Assembly (NCBI GenBank): GCA_032821775.1
Contig: JAVLRN010000005.1
Coordinates: 3,720,001-3,784,000, forward strand
From: Sanguinoderma infundibulare
Lineage: Eukaryota > Basidiomycota > Agaricomycetes > Polyporales > Polyporaceae
Length of the DNA stretch: 64,000 bases
Direction of reading: 5' to 3'
Part shown: piece after piece, positions 33,339 to 43,707 of the stretch
Numbering within the stretch: the first letter of the stretch is position 1
Layout of the letters: the number at the start of each line of letters is the position of its first letter
Translations under genes and position numbers: made by a program
Notes under the pieces: generated by a model
The model's database searches: none
Told to the model about the DNA's origin: nothing
What the model saw: only the letters and a program-made list of their open reading frames with translations

Positions 33339-35255
33339 CGTGATGATCTAATGATTAATGCTAGCGCTTGGAGAAATGTCAGGGTTCTGGAGCATGCCCT
33401 GAATGTATCACGCATCGACCTCGACAACGAGGTTTCAAACACCGATCAAGTAGACTTTGAGGTTCCGCAGGGTGCGATAGAGGCCATAGATCTCGAGCTT
33501 CGGTTGCGAGAATCGTGCCTCCCTGTTGTTAAGTGTTATTGATCTGAAGCGACTATAGTACCGCTTGTGTGGGTCATCGATGTCGCACTGGCAGAGGTGG
33601 AAGCCGATTGCGATGTAGGAAGTGTCGACGGCGAGGATGATGGCCGCATCCAACTTGTAGTCGATCGTGCAGAGTGCCAGCGACTTGATGACCGCCTTCT
33701 TGAGGTCCTCCTGCACACGGAGTTGCTCGTCGCTGAACTCGAAGGGGACATCCTTCCGCATGAGCTTCACGAGTGGCCAGGCGCATTTCGCGAAGTTTCA
33801 AATGAAAAGTCGCAGGATGCCGACCATGCCTATGAACGCGTGGATCTCTGATATGTTCCCACATGGTCCCCAGTTGACGATGAGGGCAACGTGCGACTGT
33901 TCAGGTTGTCGCCCGATCGGGGTGCATCACTGGCCGATGACGATGTTCTTGATGTCGATGGGCATCGACTTTGGCCCGGAGTAGGTGCCGCCGGCGTGGC
34001 TCATGCATGTGACAATGCGATTCTGGTTGTCGAAGTGCTCCTTGATGAAGCAACGAACGCTGGGGTTGTGTGGGATGGTCTCATACTTGCCGTTGCGGTT
34101 GCAATAGTCAGACTTCGGTCCCTTGCTGGGGACGTTGTTGATATACAGTACCGTCCATTCCGGGATCTCGGGCTGCAAGATGTAAGTGACGTCATTGTGA
34201 AAGATAGGTACCGAGTTGCACCACCCCATCGGGAGGGTACAGTGTCGCAATGCACCGAACGGAGTCTGGAAGGTCGTGAGGTCACGCAATGATTTTGCGA
34301 TCAGTCGCTCGTCATAGCCAATATAGAGGTCATACATCGAGCCACACGGTTGCCCGCCGAACTGCTCGGTGAGGTAGTTGGGGGTCGGGGTTACGCCTGA
34401 GTGCGCGATTGTAACCTTGTTGAGCGGCTCGAGACTGTGGACGATGCGTGGCTTCCCGTCCTTTTTCACGACACAGAACCAGCGACCGTGATACAACGAA
34501 TTTGACGGCTCGTACACGCCGGCGGCAATTTTGCACTTGATGATGTCACAGACCTCCTTGTAGAGACCTGATGGGATCGGTATGTTCTTCTGGACCCAAG
34601 GCGTGTGCGGCACGACTGGGAAATCAACCGGCGGGAAGAACTTGGGCTTGAAGCAGCTGCACTCCTCATCGGTCCACGCGAGCGCTGCATTGTGGACACA
34701 CATGAAGTAGTGGAGGAGCTTGCGCTCTTCGGGCCAGAGGAAGTGGGGTCGCAGCTTCTTGTCGAGGGCCTCCATGCATTTGCGGGTGTAGCGACCGGTC
34801 GGGATGAAGTCAGGTGGATGGCCGGGGAGGATCGGCATGTTCGTGAGCGGGTCACCAGTGATGTTGCACATGACACGAAACTGTTCGGGGCACGAGCCTA
34901 GGACCAGTCGCACCTTGCACGCAACTGGCTTGTACTTCTTCTTGGTAATGAGGCCTTTCGTAATGGGGTCGCGTGTGGTGAGGAAAACGTTCGCAGGGGT
35001 ATCTTGCGATTGCAGCGTGAAGTAGCCGTGACCGTTTTTGGTCAGAAAAGAGAATATGAAAGAAGGTGAGGAAGAACAGGGGCACATAAAGGAGAGAGAG
35101 AGAGCGATGTCAAGAGAGGGAGATGCAGGAGAAACTGGAGACACGAGGAGAGAGAAAGAGTCCAAGGTCGCAGTGGTTGGCGATGTCCCCGGGGTCATCG
35201 CACTTGTCGCATGACATTTTTCACTAGTAGTTGTGAGATTAGTTGAGAAATACAT
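33339..35255 (-). pseudogene. Gypsy reverse transcriptase and N-terminal half of RNase H
   Basis: The minus strand encodes the RT fingers and palm (SLYHGRWFCVVKKDGKPRIV, FGALRHCTLPMGWCNSVPIF) and the thumb, then RNase H text with ILAVDTSYIAIGFHLCQCD and NNREARFSQPKLEIYGLYR, ending at the hAT target site (ITILT). The RT catalytic box, normally Y-x-D-D/N, reads YINNVP (about 34,135-34,146): the first Asp is Asn, a G-to-A change in a former CpG. Stops at about 33,413 and 33,440 interrupt RNase H. With 15,154-16,876 this was one continuous pol frame before the hAT insertion. Confidence 0.9.
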
Positions 35256-35460
35256 GGTCGCGCGATCGTGTAGTTGGTTGCAGGCTGATAAATAGAGAGC
35301 TGGAATAGGAATACAGTCATCAGCAATGCAGGTATAGGCAGAGATAATGGGGCCCCCTGGAGTGTCATCGATGATGAGGGCGTAGTCGCCGTCAGGCGAC
35401 CCATCCTCAAACGGATTCAGAGCACTTGCTGTCGATGCGAAACCGAAAGGTCGGCTGGCC

Positions 35461-36225
35461 TCACGGTCGTGTCAGGATGGTCACGACTTGTCGCGTGTTC
35501 GGACACTCAAGTGTGATCGTCTGGTCTTCATTGTCGAAGTTCTTGATGATGCTCCGCATCAGGACGTCGAAGGGGCAACCGAGGAGCAAGTCGTAAGGCA
35601 CGTTGTGAATGACGTGAACCTGTAGGTAGAGTGTAATACCGCCAACAAGGAAGGGCACATTGCAAACGATACCTAGTGACGGGTTGACTGCCCCGTTCAC
35701 CGACTGCATGTACAGCTGCACAGTCGGGTCGTAGGAGAGTGCTGCGTGGTGGCAGAGGCCTTCGGAGATCGAGACGATTTGCGCCCCGCCGTCCAAGGTT
35801 CCCTCAATGTCGATCTTACCATCGAGACAGCCGACGATCGAGCGCAGCACATATGACTCCTTTGCGACCACAAGCGGCTGCGGCTCTTGGCTGGGGCCGA
35901 GTTGCGAGAGGTAGATGTCATACGGGTCAGGGACTACCAGCGCACCCAGCTCTAAGGGTTCATCACAACAGGACCATGCGGTCGCAAGTTCATCGTTGCT
36001 GGCCACATCGGCGAAGGTGACTGTGCATGGCTCAGTCAGTACGCGCTTTGGGGTGATCGTCTCACGGAACTTGGCGCGCATGTCAGGCGCGATGCAGAGG
36101 AGCTCCTCGACAGAGAGAGTGATCACCAGTGTCTTCATTGCACGTGAGTAGACCTCATCGATCAACTTGGGCTGGTAGACCGGGACCATATTGCGGTAGG
36201 CTGAATCGCACTCTTTACCGCTCAC
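35461..36225 (-). pseudogene. Gypsy protease region of gag-pol
   Basis: The frame contains a helical pre-protease part (LSVEELLCIAPDMRAKFRET, TPKRVL) and an aspartic protease with catalytic motif TLDGGAQIVSIS and the C-terminal flap LLLGCPFDVL. In related elements the catalytic triplet is D-S/T/P-G; here it is DGG. The protein would process the gag-pol polyprotein in the virus-like particle. The reading frame itself is open for 254 codons but it lies between broken gag and RT frames. Confidence 0.8.
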
Positions 36226-38998
36226 CGGCTGCGGTGTTGTGCCGACATTGGTCGTCCGTGGCGGGGCATAAGTTGTGTCGTGGGCTCCCGCGAATGGGTG
36301 CTCGGGTGCCGCTCCTTGTTGCGTGGCCAGGGTCGGTGGTCACAAGATGGTGATGGGCCATGCTGGTGCGGCCGCCACGGTCGCGGCTGGGGCCGACGCC
36401 TTCGTTCCGGAACCGCTGGCGGTCGCTATTGTGGGGCCCCCATCGGGAACCTCCTCAACTCTCGCTGCAGGTTGTGGTCGCCGGGGAACGGTCGTGATCT
36501 TGACTGCATCGAACTTCTCTCTTGCTTGTCGAAGGGCAAAGATCTCATGCTCGAGCTGGGCGATGTGATCACTGGTCGCGTCAGTGGCTGGGGCCATTGG
36601 TGCGACCTGGAAGAGGAGCTGGCCTACTGGTGCAGTCACATTGCGCCGATGCCACTCGTAGGCGTGGTCACACATGGTCAAGCCGGGTAGATTGCACGAT
36701 ACGAATTGCCCGTTGGGCAAGACGACCTTCCCGTCGTTGTTCTGCGCGATACAATGATACACTATCCCAGGGCCTGTGAACAGTCGGGGCGACCGAGGGC
36801 TGAGGGAGGCGAGGTTGGAGCAACATCGCTGGTGCAGAGGGCGAGTACGGTCTCGGGTTCCCTTTGGTCGCGATCGTAACCAGTGCTGAGGAGAAGAGAG
36901 GGGAAAGAGCGTGTGGGGTCGAAGGTCGAAAGTCGCAGTGAAAGTCACACGACAAGTCACTGTCACTGTCGCAAATCGGTCAATCGGTGGTCGCTGTCGC
37001 AAGTCGCAATCGCAGTTGCTAGCTATACTCGACAGAGGACGATGTCGAGTCGCACTTGCTCGTCAGAGAAATGAGAGGTAAAGGGTGGGGGTCCAAGATT
37101 GTCTGCCTGAACAGCAGTGACAGGGGTTAAGTACACTGGTAACAGTAGCTATGTCCAACAGCGATGGGCTAGACTGCCTTGTGACGACTAGCAATCAAAA
37201 AAACCAATGTCGGAAACCCTCCGGAACTCCAATGATCGGTACGTGACTGCGACCAGATTGGGCAACCACAGTTGGCTTGTCTTGACGGGTCGTGATCGCT
37301 GTCACACAGTCACACGACTCATCAGCTCCCGGTCGTCATGACCCATACCTGTTGCATAAGTAATCTTTTGTGAGGGACGGTCTGTGACCCGTCGCACTGT
37401 GCAACAGAGAAGGCAACTGAGTGACTTAACTTGTGGCCTGTCACTGTGCGACCATGGGGTCAGTCGGGGATGGGCCAAGTCGCGACGCCAGCAGCGGCCA
37501 AGTACCTTCGGTATCTTTGACGGTCTAGCCTTGGTGCGGCGTCATCGCACGTGTCCGGCTTCTTCGGCTTGCGACCGTACCACACCTAGCCGGCCGACCG
37601 GACCGCCACCACGTGTGCCCAGGTTGCATAACCAAAGACGCCAGCACGCCGGCAACGGCCGGAAAGTCGGTCGAGTCACCTCGGTTATCCGAATGGGGCC
37701 ATCGTGTCGGTTTCCACGGTCAGAAGCATCGGGCACGCATCAACGACCCACATTGATGTTTTCGTCGACGAACCGACAGGTGCGAACCTGGCAGCCCGTG
37801 TCACCACAGTAGTGGCAGAAACCCATTGGTGGCAGTCGCCCGTAGTCAGCGCGCTGTGGTGGCCCTGCGGCACCCGCCCCAGCGCCGTTGTCGCGTATCG
37901 CCTGCACCATCATTCGGAAGAAGGGCTCAATATCTTCCAGCTTGACGCCAGTCGCCGTCGCCGTCGCAGCCGCAGGCTCGGTCGGTGTCATGACCGCTGT
38001 TGTCGGCGTCCCATGAAGCATGAACCATGCAGCCTCGAGGACGTCTCAGAGGGCATAGGGGTCGTCAGGGTGGTGGTCGACAAACTTGATCTGGAGTCAC
38101 TGGGCTACCTGGTCCCATAAGGGTGGTCGGATGCCGCGCACAAAAAGTTGCGACTGTTCCAGTACCAACAGTCGCTGGTGCTGGATCAAATAGGTAGTCA
38201 TCACGAGGAAGTCCCGATGAAAACTGGAAAGTTCACTGAGCGTCGTGATCGGCGTTGCTGTGCAACCCATGACCAGGTTATCCATGTCAGCGACCAAGTA
38301 CTTGCGGGCCTCGTCCGCACCCGGGTATAGCTCTGCCATGCTCGTCTTCCACTGTTTGAACGTGTACGCATCCTCATACGAGGGAAGCGACTCCCACAAG
38401 TCGGCGACCTCGACCTCGAGGTAGCGAATCACCCATCATTTGTGTGGTCGGCCGGCGGCAATCTGGCACCTGTCGAAGAGTGCATCGAGGTCTTGCCAAA
38501 AGCCACACAAGGTTTGTGGTCGCTCGGGGTCGAATACCGGCGCAGTTGTGTGGTTGCGTGCGGGCATCACGGGTGGTGGGTGCGCTGCTGGCTGCAGCGC
38601 TTGAAGATCGGGGGGATCCATCGCGAGCGACAAGAGTTTGCTGAGTGGGGTAAATGGGGAAACTTGTAGTGACGCTGTCGAGGGTGTCATGGTGATATCC
38701 GGCGACCGTGGAAGGGGAATGTCTGTCCAGTAATCTGGCAAAGGAGGCAGGGGAATGTCTTCCCAGGGTTCCGGCAACGGTGGGAGGGGAAATTTGCTGG
38801 GGATCGCACTTGGCATCACATGTGTCACTCTAGATCTAACCGTTGTGGAAGATGTTGCAGATGAAGAGTCAGAAGAAGGGGGTCGGTTATCGAGTGCATC
38901 GATGCCACGATCGAGGGCACGAGAGAGGGAATTGAGGATGCGACTGAATTGGGCCTCGTCGCTGAGCTAAAGTCCAAGGTCGGTGATCCTATGTGCAT
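36226..38998 (-). pseudogene. Gypsy gag gene, interrupted
   Basis: The gag frame starts near 38,998 (ATG CAC) shortly after the 5' LTR. It has a Pro-rich leader (PLPPLPEPWEDIPLPPLPD), a capsid-like part (WKTSMAELYPGADEARKYLV), and a zinc knuckle CHYCGDTGCQVRTC (about 37,800). After the inserted LTR (36,755-37,742) it continues with NNDGKVVLPNGQFVSCNLPG and YEWHRRN. Stop codons at about 38,433, 38,097 and 38,046 replace Arg, Gln or Trp-type codons. Gag forms the particle that packages element RNA. This copy is non-functional. Confidence 0.82.
36755..37742 (-). repeat. Solo LTR nested in gag
   Basis: The stretch is 988 bp, related to but clearly different from the two 945-bp LTRs, with the same ends (TGATACACTATCC and GCATCA). 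It splits gag between ENINVGR and IAQNND. The flanks ACAA and ACGA fit a 4-bp duplication of ACGA in which one CpG has changed. Removing the LTR and one flank copy restores the gag frame exactly. No internal region is attached, so it is a solo LTR of a sister subfamily. Confidence 0.85.
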
Positions 38999-39116
38999 GG
39001 ACGACAAGTAGCTTGTGTGCGAGCGATGAACGTGAAGGAGTGGGAGGTGTCAGCATGGCACTGTGTGAGAGTTACGGGGTTGCACCAAAGGCGGAGGCGA
39101 GATCTATACTCCTCCC

Positions 39117-39134
39117 TTGCAGTGGGCTCCAAAA
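39117..39134 (-). other. Primer binding region next to the 5' LTR
   Basis: Directly after the 5' LTR the minus strand reads TTTTGGAGCCCACTGCA. Related basidiomycete gypsy elements carry a TTTGGTGCCCAC-like sequence at this place. The tRNA used is not determined. Confidence 0.5.
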
Positions 39135-40079
39135 TGATACACTATCCTAGGGCCTGTGGACAGTCAGAATGACTGAGGGCTGAGGGAGGTGAGGTCAGAG
39201 CGACGTCGCCGGTGTGGAGGGTGAGTACGGTCTCGGGTTCTCAATGGTCGCGGTCGTAACCAGTGCCAGGAAGAAGAAAGGAAAGTCAAACAAAGCTGGA
39301 GGACAAAAGCCGCGACGGGATCGCACGACGAGTCGCTGTTGCAAAGTCGTAGTCAGGGTCACTGTCACTGTTGCAAGCCACAATCGCAGTCGCTAGCTAT
39401 ACCCGACAGAGGACGATGTCGAGTTGCACTTGCTCGTCGGAGAAATGAGAGGTAAAAGGTGGGAGTCCAAGATTGTGTGCCCTAGGCGGCGGTCGACTGA
39501 GTTAAGTACATCCTACCTGTAACTATGTACAATGACTATAGCCTAGACTGCCTCATGGCAATGAGCACCCGCAACAACCTGTGTCAGAAACCCATTGGAA
39601 CATCAGTGACCACCGCATGGTCATGACCGGTCATGCGACTTGGGGTCGGCTTGGCTTGTCATTGCATGGTCACGCGATGTCATTAGTTGTCGGCGGTCGC
39701 AGTCGGGAGTCACAACTGGTACCTGTCACTGAGACCAACTAGTGAGAGATGATCCACAGACAGTCGCACGACGTGGCTGCAAAGATGCTGAATGACTTAA
39801 CTTGTGGCCCGCCGCTGTGCCACCACGCATGTGGCGCAGACAGTTGGGCCAGCTCACTGTGGCCGCCAACTCAGCCCGATCAGAGACATCACGCCGGCGA
39901 CAGGGATCGTCAGCGTTCCAGGCCTTCACCTCGCGCCATAGGGTCAGCACGCCATGCGACTCCAGATGCTGTCAGCGACTCGGGAACCCCCGCACCGTCA
40001 CGTGGCGCGAAGTCGCGGTCACTGTCCGAAAGGGGTAGTTACGTCGACTTCCGCGGACAGAAGCGTCGGATGCACATCA
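39135..40079 (-). repeat. 5' LTR of the gypsy element
   Basis: This copy is 945 bp, the same length as the 3' LTR. In the first 200 bp I read more than 25 differences between the two, all transitions and many at CpG, with no indels. It is followed by the primer binding region and gag on the minus strand, so it is the 5' LTR. Confidence 0.9.
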
Positions 40080-40547
40080 CCAGATCGACATGACAGCAAC
40101 ATTGGTGGAGATATGAGGGGGGTTCGATGATGGCCCGACGAACAGCCACTCTGGGTCGAGTGCCCCCAAATGGAGGTGCTTCCCTGTCTCGCTGAGGTAC
40201 TCGGTGTACTTGGCGACAAGCAGAAGTTGCACCAGGCACTTCAACTGGCTATTGTGGCTCTCTTTCCAGGACTTGGCTCGCCTCTCGGCCTGCATGCATG
40301 ATAGTAAGTGGCTTTGGATGCAGTTACAAAAAAAACAGTATTAATGTACATTCGCCTTCCAGATAGATATGAATGACTTGTGCTCGGTCTCATTTTTGAT
40401 AGTATTCGCACACTGCAGCCATATGGTGTCCAGCTTGAAGATAGACATGGTGGACAGAGAAACGTGGTGAGGAGAGAAAGCGTCAGCGACAGGGGCTTGA
40501 GTGTTGTCCTTTGTGGATTTACGGGATTGCCATATTTGTTCGTTCAC
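40080..40547 (-). pseudogene. Transposase-like gene, N-terminal part
   Basis: Two minus-strand exons are visible: IFKLDTIWLQCANTIKNETE to SIWK (about 40,500-40,350), an intron ending CATGCATGCAG, and ERRAKSWKESHNSQLKCLVQ continuing VAKYTEYLSETGKHLHLGAL (40,293-40,080). The frame then meets the gypsy 5' LTR; the rest of the gene is at 6,283-11,283. No ATG is found for the first exon, so the true start is further upstream or lost. Confidence 0.6.
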
Positions 40548-42494
40548 CGCCCTCTCCAGTGTTCATTTAATTCCTGAAACATTGCGTATACATCTAGCTC
40601 TCTTGGCTAACTACATGTCATTCACATTGCGCAGGTCTATATACATCTTTTGTGATCGGAACCAGTAAACACATTGGATCGGACTATCCTAATGACATCC
40701 CCACTGTCTTGAGATATGCACAAACTACCTAATAGAAAGTACTACTAGGTAAAGTGTGTCTGAAGTAATCGGACCAGACTTTAGATCAGATATTCCTCCA
40801 GGTGTTCGTGATAGTGATTAGAGGTATGGGGGATGATAGGTAAGGGTGAGGTATGGGTAATGATAGGTAAGGGTAAGTATGGAAGGGCATAATAGAGAGC
40901 AAGCCTGTCAGAGGCTTTCTAACTCTCAGAGGGAAACTATTGTGCACAGTTGCACCAGGAGCACCTGTCAGAGGTGGGACATCAGTCTGGGGGAAACTGA
41001 GTTGTCATTTTTGGGGGACCCAGCTGAGGTCCTTATATACTAGTAGCTATCTAGAACCAAATACAAATAAACAGGCTATTGTGCTATTGTGCTAAGACTG
41101 GACAATAGGCTATAGACACAATACTGTATCTAAAAATAGCACAATACTGTTAAAGTGCTTATTGTCCTTGGATAATGAGTATATACAGGCTGTGAGAAAT
41201 AATCCTATGGACAATAAAGGAATAAACAATAGTCCACCAATCAGCATGGGAATAACATATCCATATCATGAAATATGCACAATCATTGTGCTATATACCT
41301 GAGAATATTCTCAAGTACAATAGACCAGGATAAAAGTTATCCTCAAACAATTAAGTATGAGGAATAATAGGTTAAAGTCTGTAGTGTGGGAATGCTCAAA
41401 GGATAAAAGGATAGAGTATAATAGTCATTCCCAAATAACAATAAAGTCCTATCATACAAAGGAAAAACCTGCGCTGACTGAGCATGTGTACAGCAATGTG
41501 TATCAGTCATCATGCTTGAACCTTAGTCAGCCTTTTCAGGTCATGTGCCAAGAAGCCAATCATCTGTGCAGTATAGTAAATGAATAGGGAGTACATGTAG
41601 AGTCCGCACTAGATTGTGTTGCACCTGACACGCATCCTGTGCCTGGAGCTCTCGCCTTCCTCCTCAGGTCCTTCCTGGACTGACTCCCTATCCTCTCTTT
41701 GCCCCGGCAGCTCTCTGAACCTAAAGATGGGCTCCTCAGAACCAAGATGGTTCTGGTGCTGAACTGGGGCTCCTGCCAGCCTGTACCTGTCCAACAGATC
41801 AGTCATACACCGCGTATGACAGTCTTCCGAGCAATGTCCTGATCAGTATGCAGAATGCCCATGGCTCTTGTATGCCTGGGGACGACATCTGAATATGATA
41901 CTAGCATTGTTGATGAAGACCAATGTAGTCCTGCCAACCTCCCAATCATCATCTGAGCACACCCTAACCAGTATGTGGCACGCCTACAGCTCTTGTATGC
42001 CTCGTGCATGGAGATGATGTCTGAACGTTATGAATTTGAATGCATCTTGTGCAGCACAGCGACGATGTCTGAATATGATACTAGCATCCTAATCAGCAGG
42101 CAGCACACCTATAGCTCTCATATGCCTCCTGCATGGGGATGACATCCAAATTGGATACTCACGACTGCGACAGTTGCAAAGGGGTGTTGATAGCTCATTG
42201 CATGGATTTGGAAGATAGCCTACAGGGTTCAGACATGCGGCAATCAAGGGTAGGGTTGGAATGTGGGACATGGGACAAACATTCATTTGAAACCACTGGG
42301 GAAACATGTTCGGGAGGGCGCGCTTATGGGCTGAGGGAAGGACATCTGGCGTGTGAGGGTGTACTGGGATGCGCTCTGGCGTTGGGGAAGAGATTAGAGA
42401 GCAGAAGATGAACAACTTCGGAAATACACCTGGGGACACAAAGGTAACATGATGTGCTGCAGATACAAATACAACTCAGCCAGACAGGATCAAG
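40548..42494. other. AT-rich stretch without genes
   Basis: Nearly 2 kb of low-GC sequence with no supported gene. It may be remains of the outer element's 5' region or an older insertion. It contains the degenerate repeat listed separately. Confidence 0.5.
41839..42156 (+). repeat. Three degenerate units of about 100-120 bp
   Basis: Units beginning CCTGATCAGTATGCAGAATG (41,839), CCTAACCAGTATGTGGCACG (about 41,963) and CCTAATCAGCAGGCAGCACA (about 42,089) each continue with a GCTCTYRTATGCCT string, then ATGGRGATGAYRTC. They are diverged tandem copies. Confidence 0.7.
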
Positions 42495-43707
42495 CTATGC
42501 GAGAAACATGGCATACAAGGATGCAAACATGGTGCGGGTGCCCGCAGCCCGATTGTGAACATACTCGATGCTGAAAACCGCGTGGACAGGCTTTCTGAAA
42601 GGGACCTCGGTGATTGAGCGAGGCAGGCAGGAGGTGCCACGCTCATCAAAGACAGGAAGTGTATCACCTGTCTGATGCAAACAGTCAGTGAAGGCATGGA
42701 AGGATGAGTTGAAAGATGGGCAGCATACCTTGTCAATTTCCCCCTGCCAAATGACCTGGAGCATGAGCTCCCCGTCCAAGTCAACACCGAAGAGACGAGT
42801 TGTGTCAACGTCGCCATTGATTGACTCAACGATCACCTCGATGGTCAGAACAATGCTGTGCCAAGCAATTTGCGAAACATGGCTCGGGCGCACCTTGAGC
42901 CAGCAGGAGGTGGCTGGCTCCTCATCCACAGGCCGGTAATGACCATGTGTCATCAAGGAACACTCGTCCTCAGAGATTTCAGCAAGCACATCGAAGAGGA
43001 GTGGTGTCTTTTGGGGAGGAGGGGGAAGGGTGGGGGCACTGTGAATGCAGCAAATGTGGCATTTTTCGGATCTGTCTTGGTCAGAGGTCCCAAAATATAG
43101 CCCATCAGAGGAGGCCAGATACGTCGAGTTGAATACATGGAGAGGACAGACAATTTTTTTCATAGAGCTAGAAAGCATAACTAGTGATTTAGGCATGGTG
43201 GTCATGTTGCAAGTTGAGATGCTCCTAAGTGCAGTGGTGCACATGAGGTCAGTACCCAGTTGCCATGTTAAGAAGCCTTCCTGTGCGCACATGCAGTTAC
43301 TTACCTGCAATATCCAGTGATACCCCAGGTACCACACAGAAGCTTCGACACCAGTGGAAGCCTTCCAGAAGGCTCACATGGTGAACCGGAAGGTGACACG
43401 CCAGAAGGTGTATGCGATGAAGAGTGTGGGAAGGGATTGCTGGAAAGCATTGTGTGGCGAAGGGGGGCTAGCCATGGGCTGAGAGAAGAGATTGACATGC
43501 CGGAAGCCAATGTGCATTGGGCACCAGTACCTGACGCTCAATTTCGGTCAGAGGATGAGGAAGATGAGAGCGGTGATGGAGACGTCCGATCCGAGAGGGA
43601 TTTCGAGATCTGCAAAAGAGAAGGACATGCTGAGAAGGACTGACTGCACGTGAGGATGGGACAAACTCACCTGGACTGGGCTGTTTATGCTTCCCCTCCT
43701 CTGACAT
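42495..43707 (-). CDS. Hypothetical protein, probably transposon-associated
   Basis: A minus-strand ATG at 43,707 opens a short exon (MSEEGKHKQPSP) with a GTGAGT donor. Later exons include SSDGLYFGTSDQDRSEKCHI, a Pro-rich PPPPQKTPLLFDVLAEISED, then PSHVSQIAWHSIVLTIEVIV and RLFGVDLDGELMLQVIWQGE, and after an intron ending TTTGCATCAG a tail TGDTLPVFDERGTSCLPRS...EYVHNRAAGTRTMFASLY, to the stop at 42,495. Reading is coherent over the last 250 codons. The exons between 43,640 and 43,340 are uncertain. I do not recognise the family. It lies just upstream of the outer transposase-like gene in the same orientation, so it may be a second gene of that element. Confidence 0.45.

Larger units (their letters stand above)
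11284..40079 (-). mobile_element. Ty3/gypsy LTR retrotransposon, nested host of two further insertions
   Basis: The element reads on the minus strand: 5' LTR (39,135-40,079), primer binding region, gag, protease, RT, RNase H, integrase, an antisense accessory gene, polypurine tract and 3' LTR (11,284-12,228). Both LTRs are 945 bp and begin TGAT and end ATCA. Without the hAT element with one copy of its target duplication (16,454 bp) and the extra LTR (988 bp) the element is about 11.35 kb. The flanking tetranucleotides are CTGG and CCAG, which could be a decayed CCGG duplication. Many stop codons show it is dead. The order RT-RNase H-integrase defines Ty3/gypsy. Confidence 0.88.
6283..40547 (-). 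mobile_element. Outer mobile element: transposase-like gene, split and nested
   Basis: The two halves of the transposase-like gene (6,283-11,283 and 40,080-40,547) flank the gypsy retrotransposon, so the outer element is the oldest layer of the nest. Element ends are not identified on either side, so only the coding extent is given. The superfamily is not certain. The core looks DDE-like but is not the KDZ or hAT type I know. It lacked the large insertions when it was active. Confidence 0.5.

Noticed and set aside
33927..34292. Plus-strand frames opposite the reverse transcriptase
   Set aside because: They are antisense shadows of a clear RT.
36755..37742. An intron in gag
   Set aside because: The sequence has LTR ends, is related to the element's LTRs and is flanked by a 4-bp duplication; it is an inserted LTR.
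11284..40079. Gypsy insertion without any target duplication
   Set aside because: At first the flanks CTGG and CCAG seemed unrelated. The CpG pattern seen in the LTRs and in the nested LTR's flanks gives a simpler explanation, a decayed CCGG duplication.
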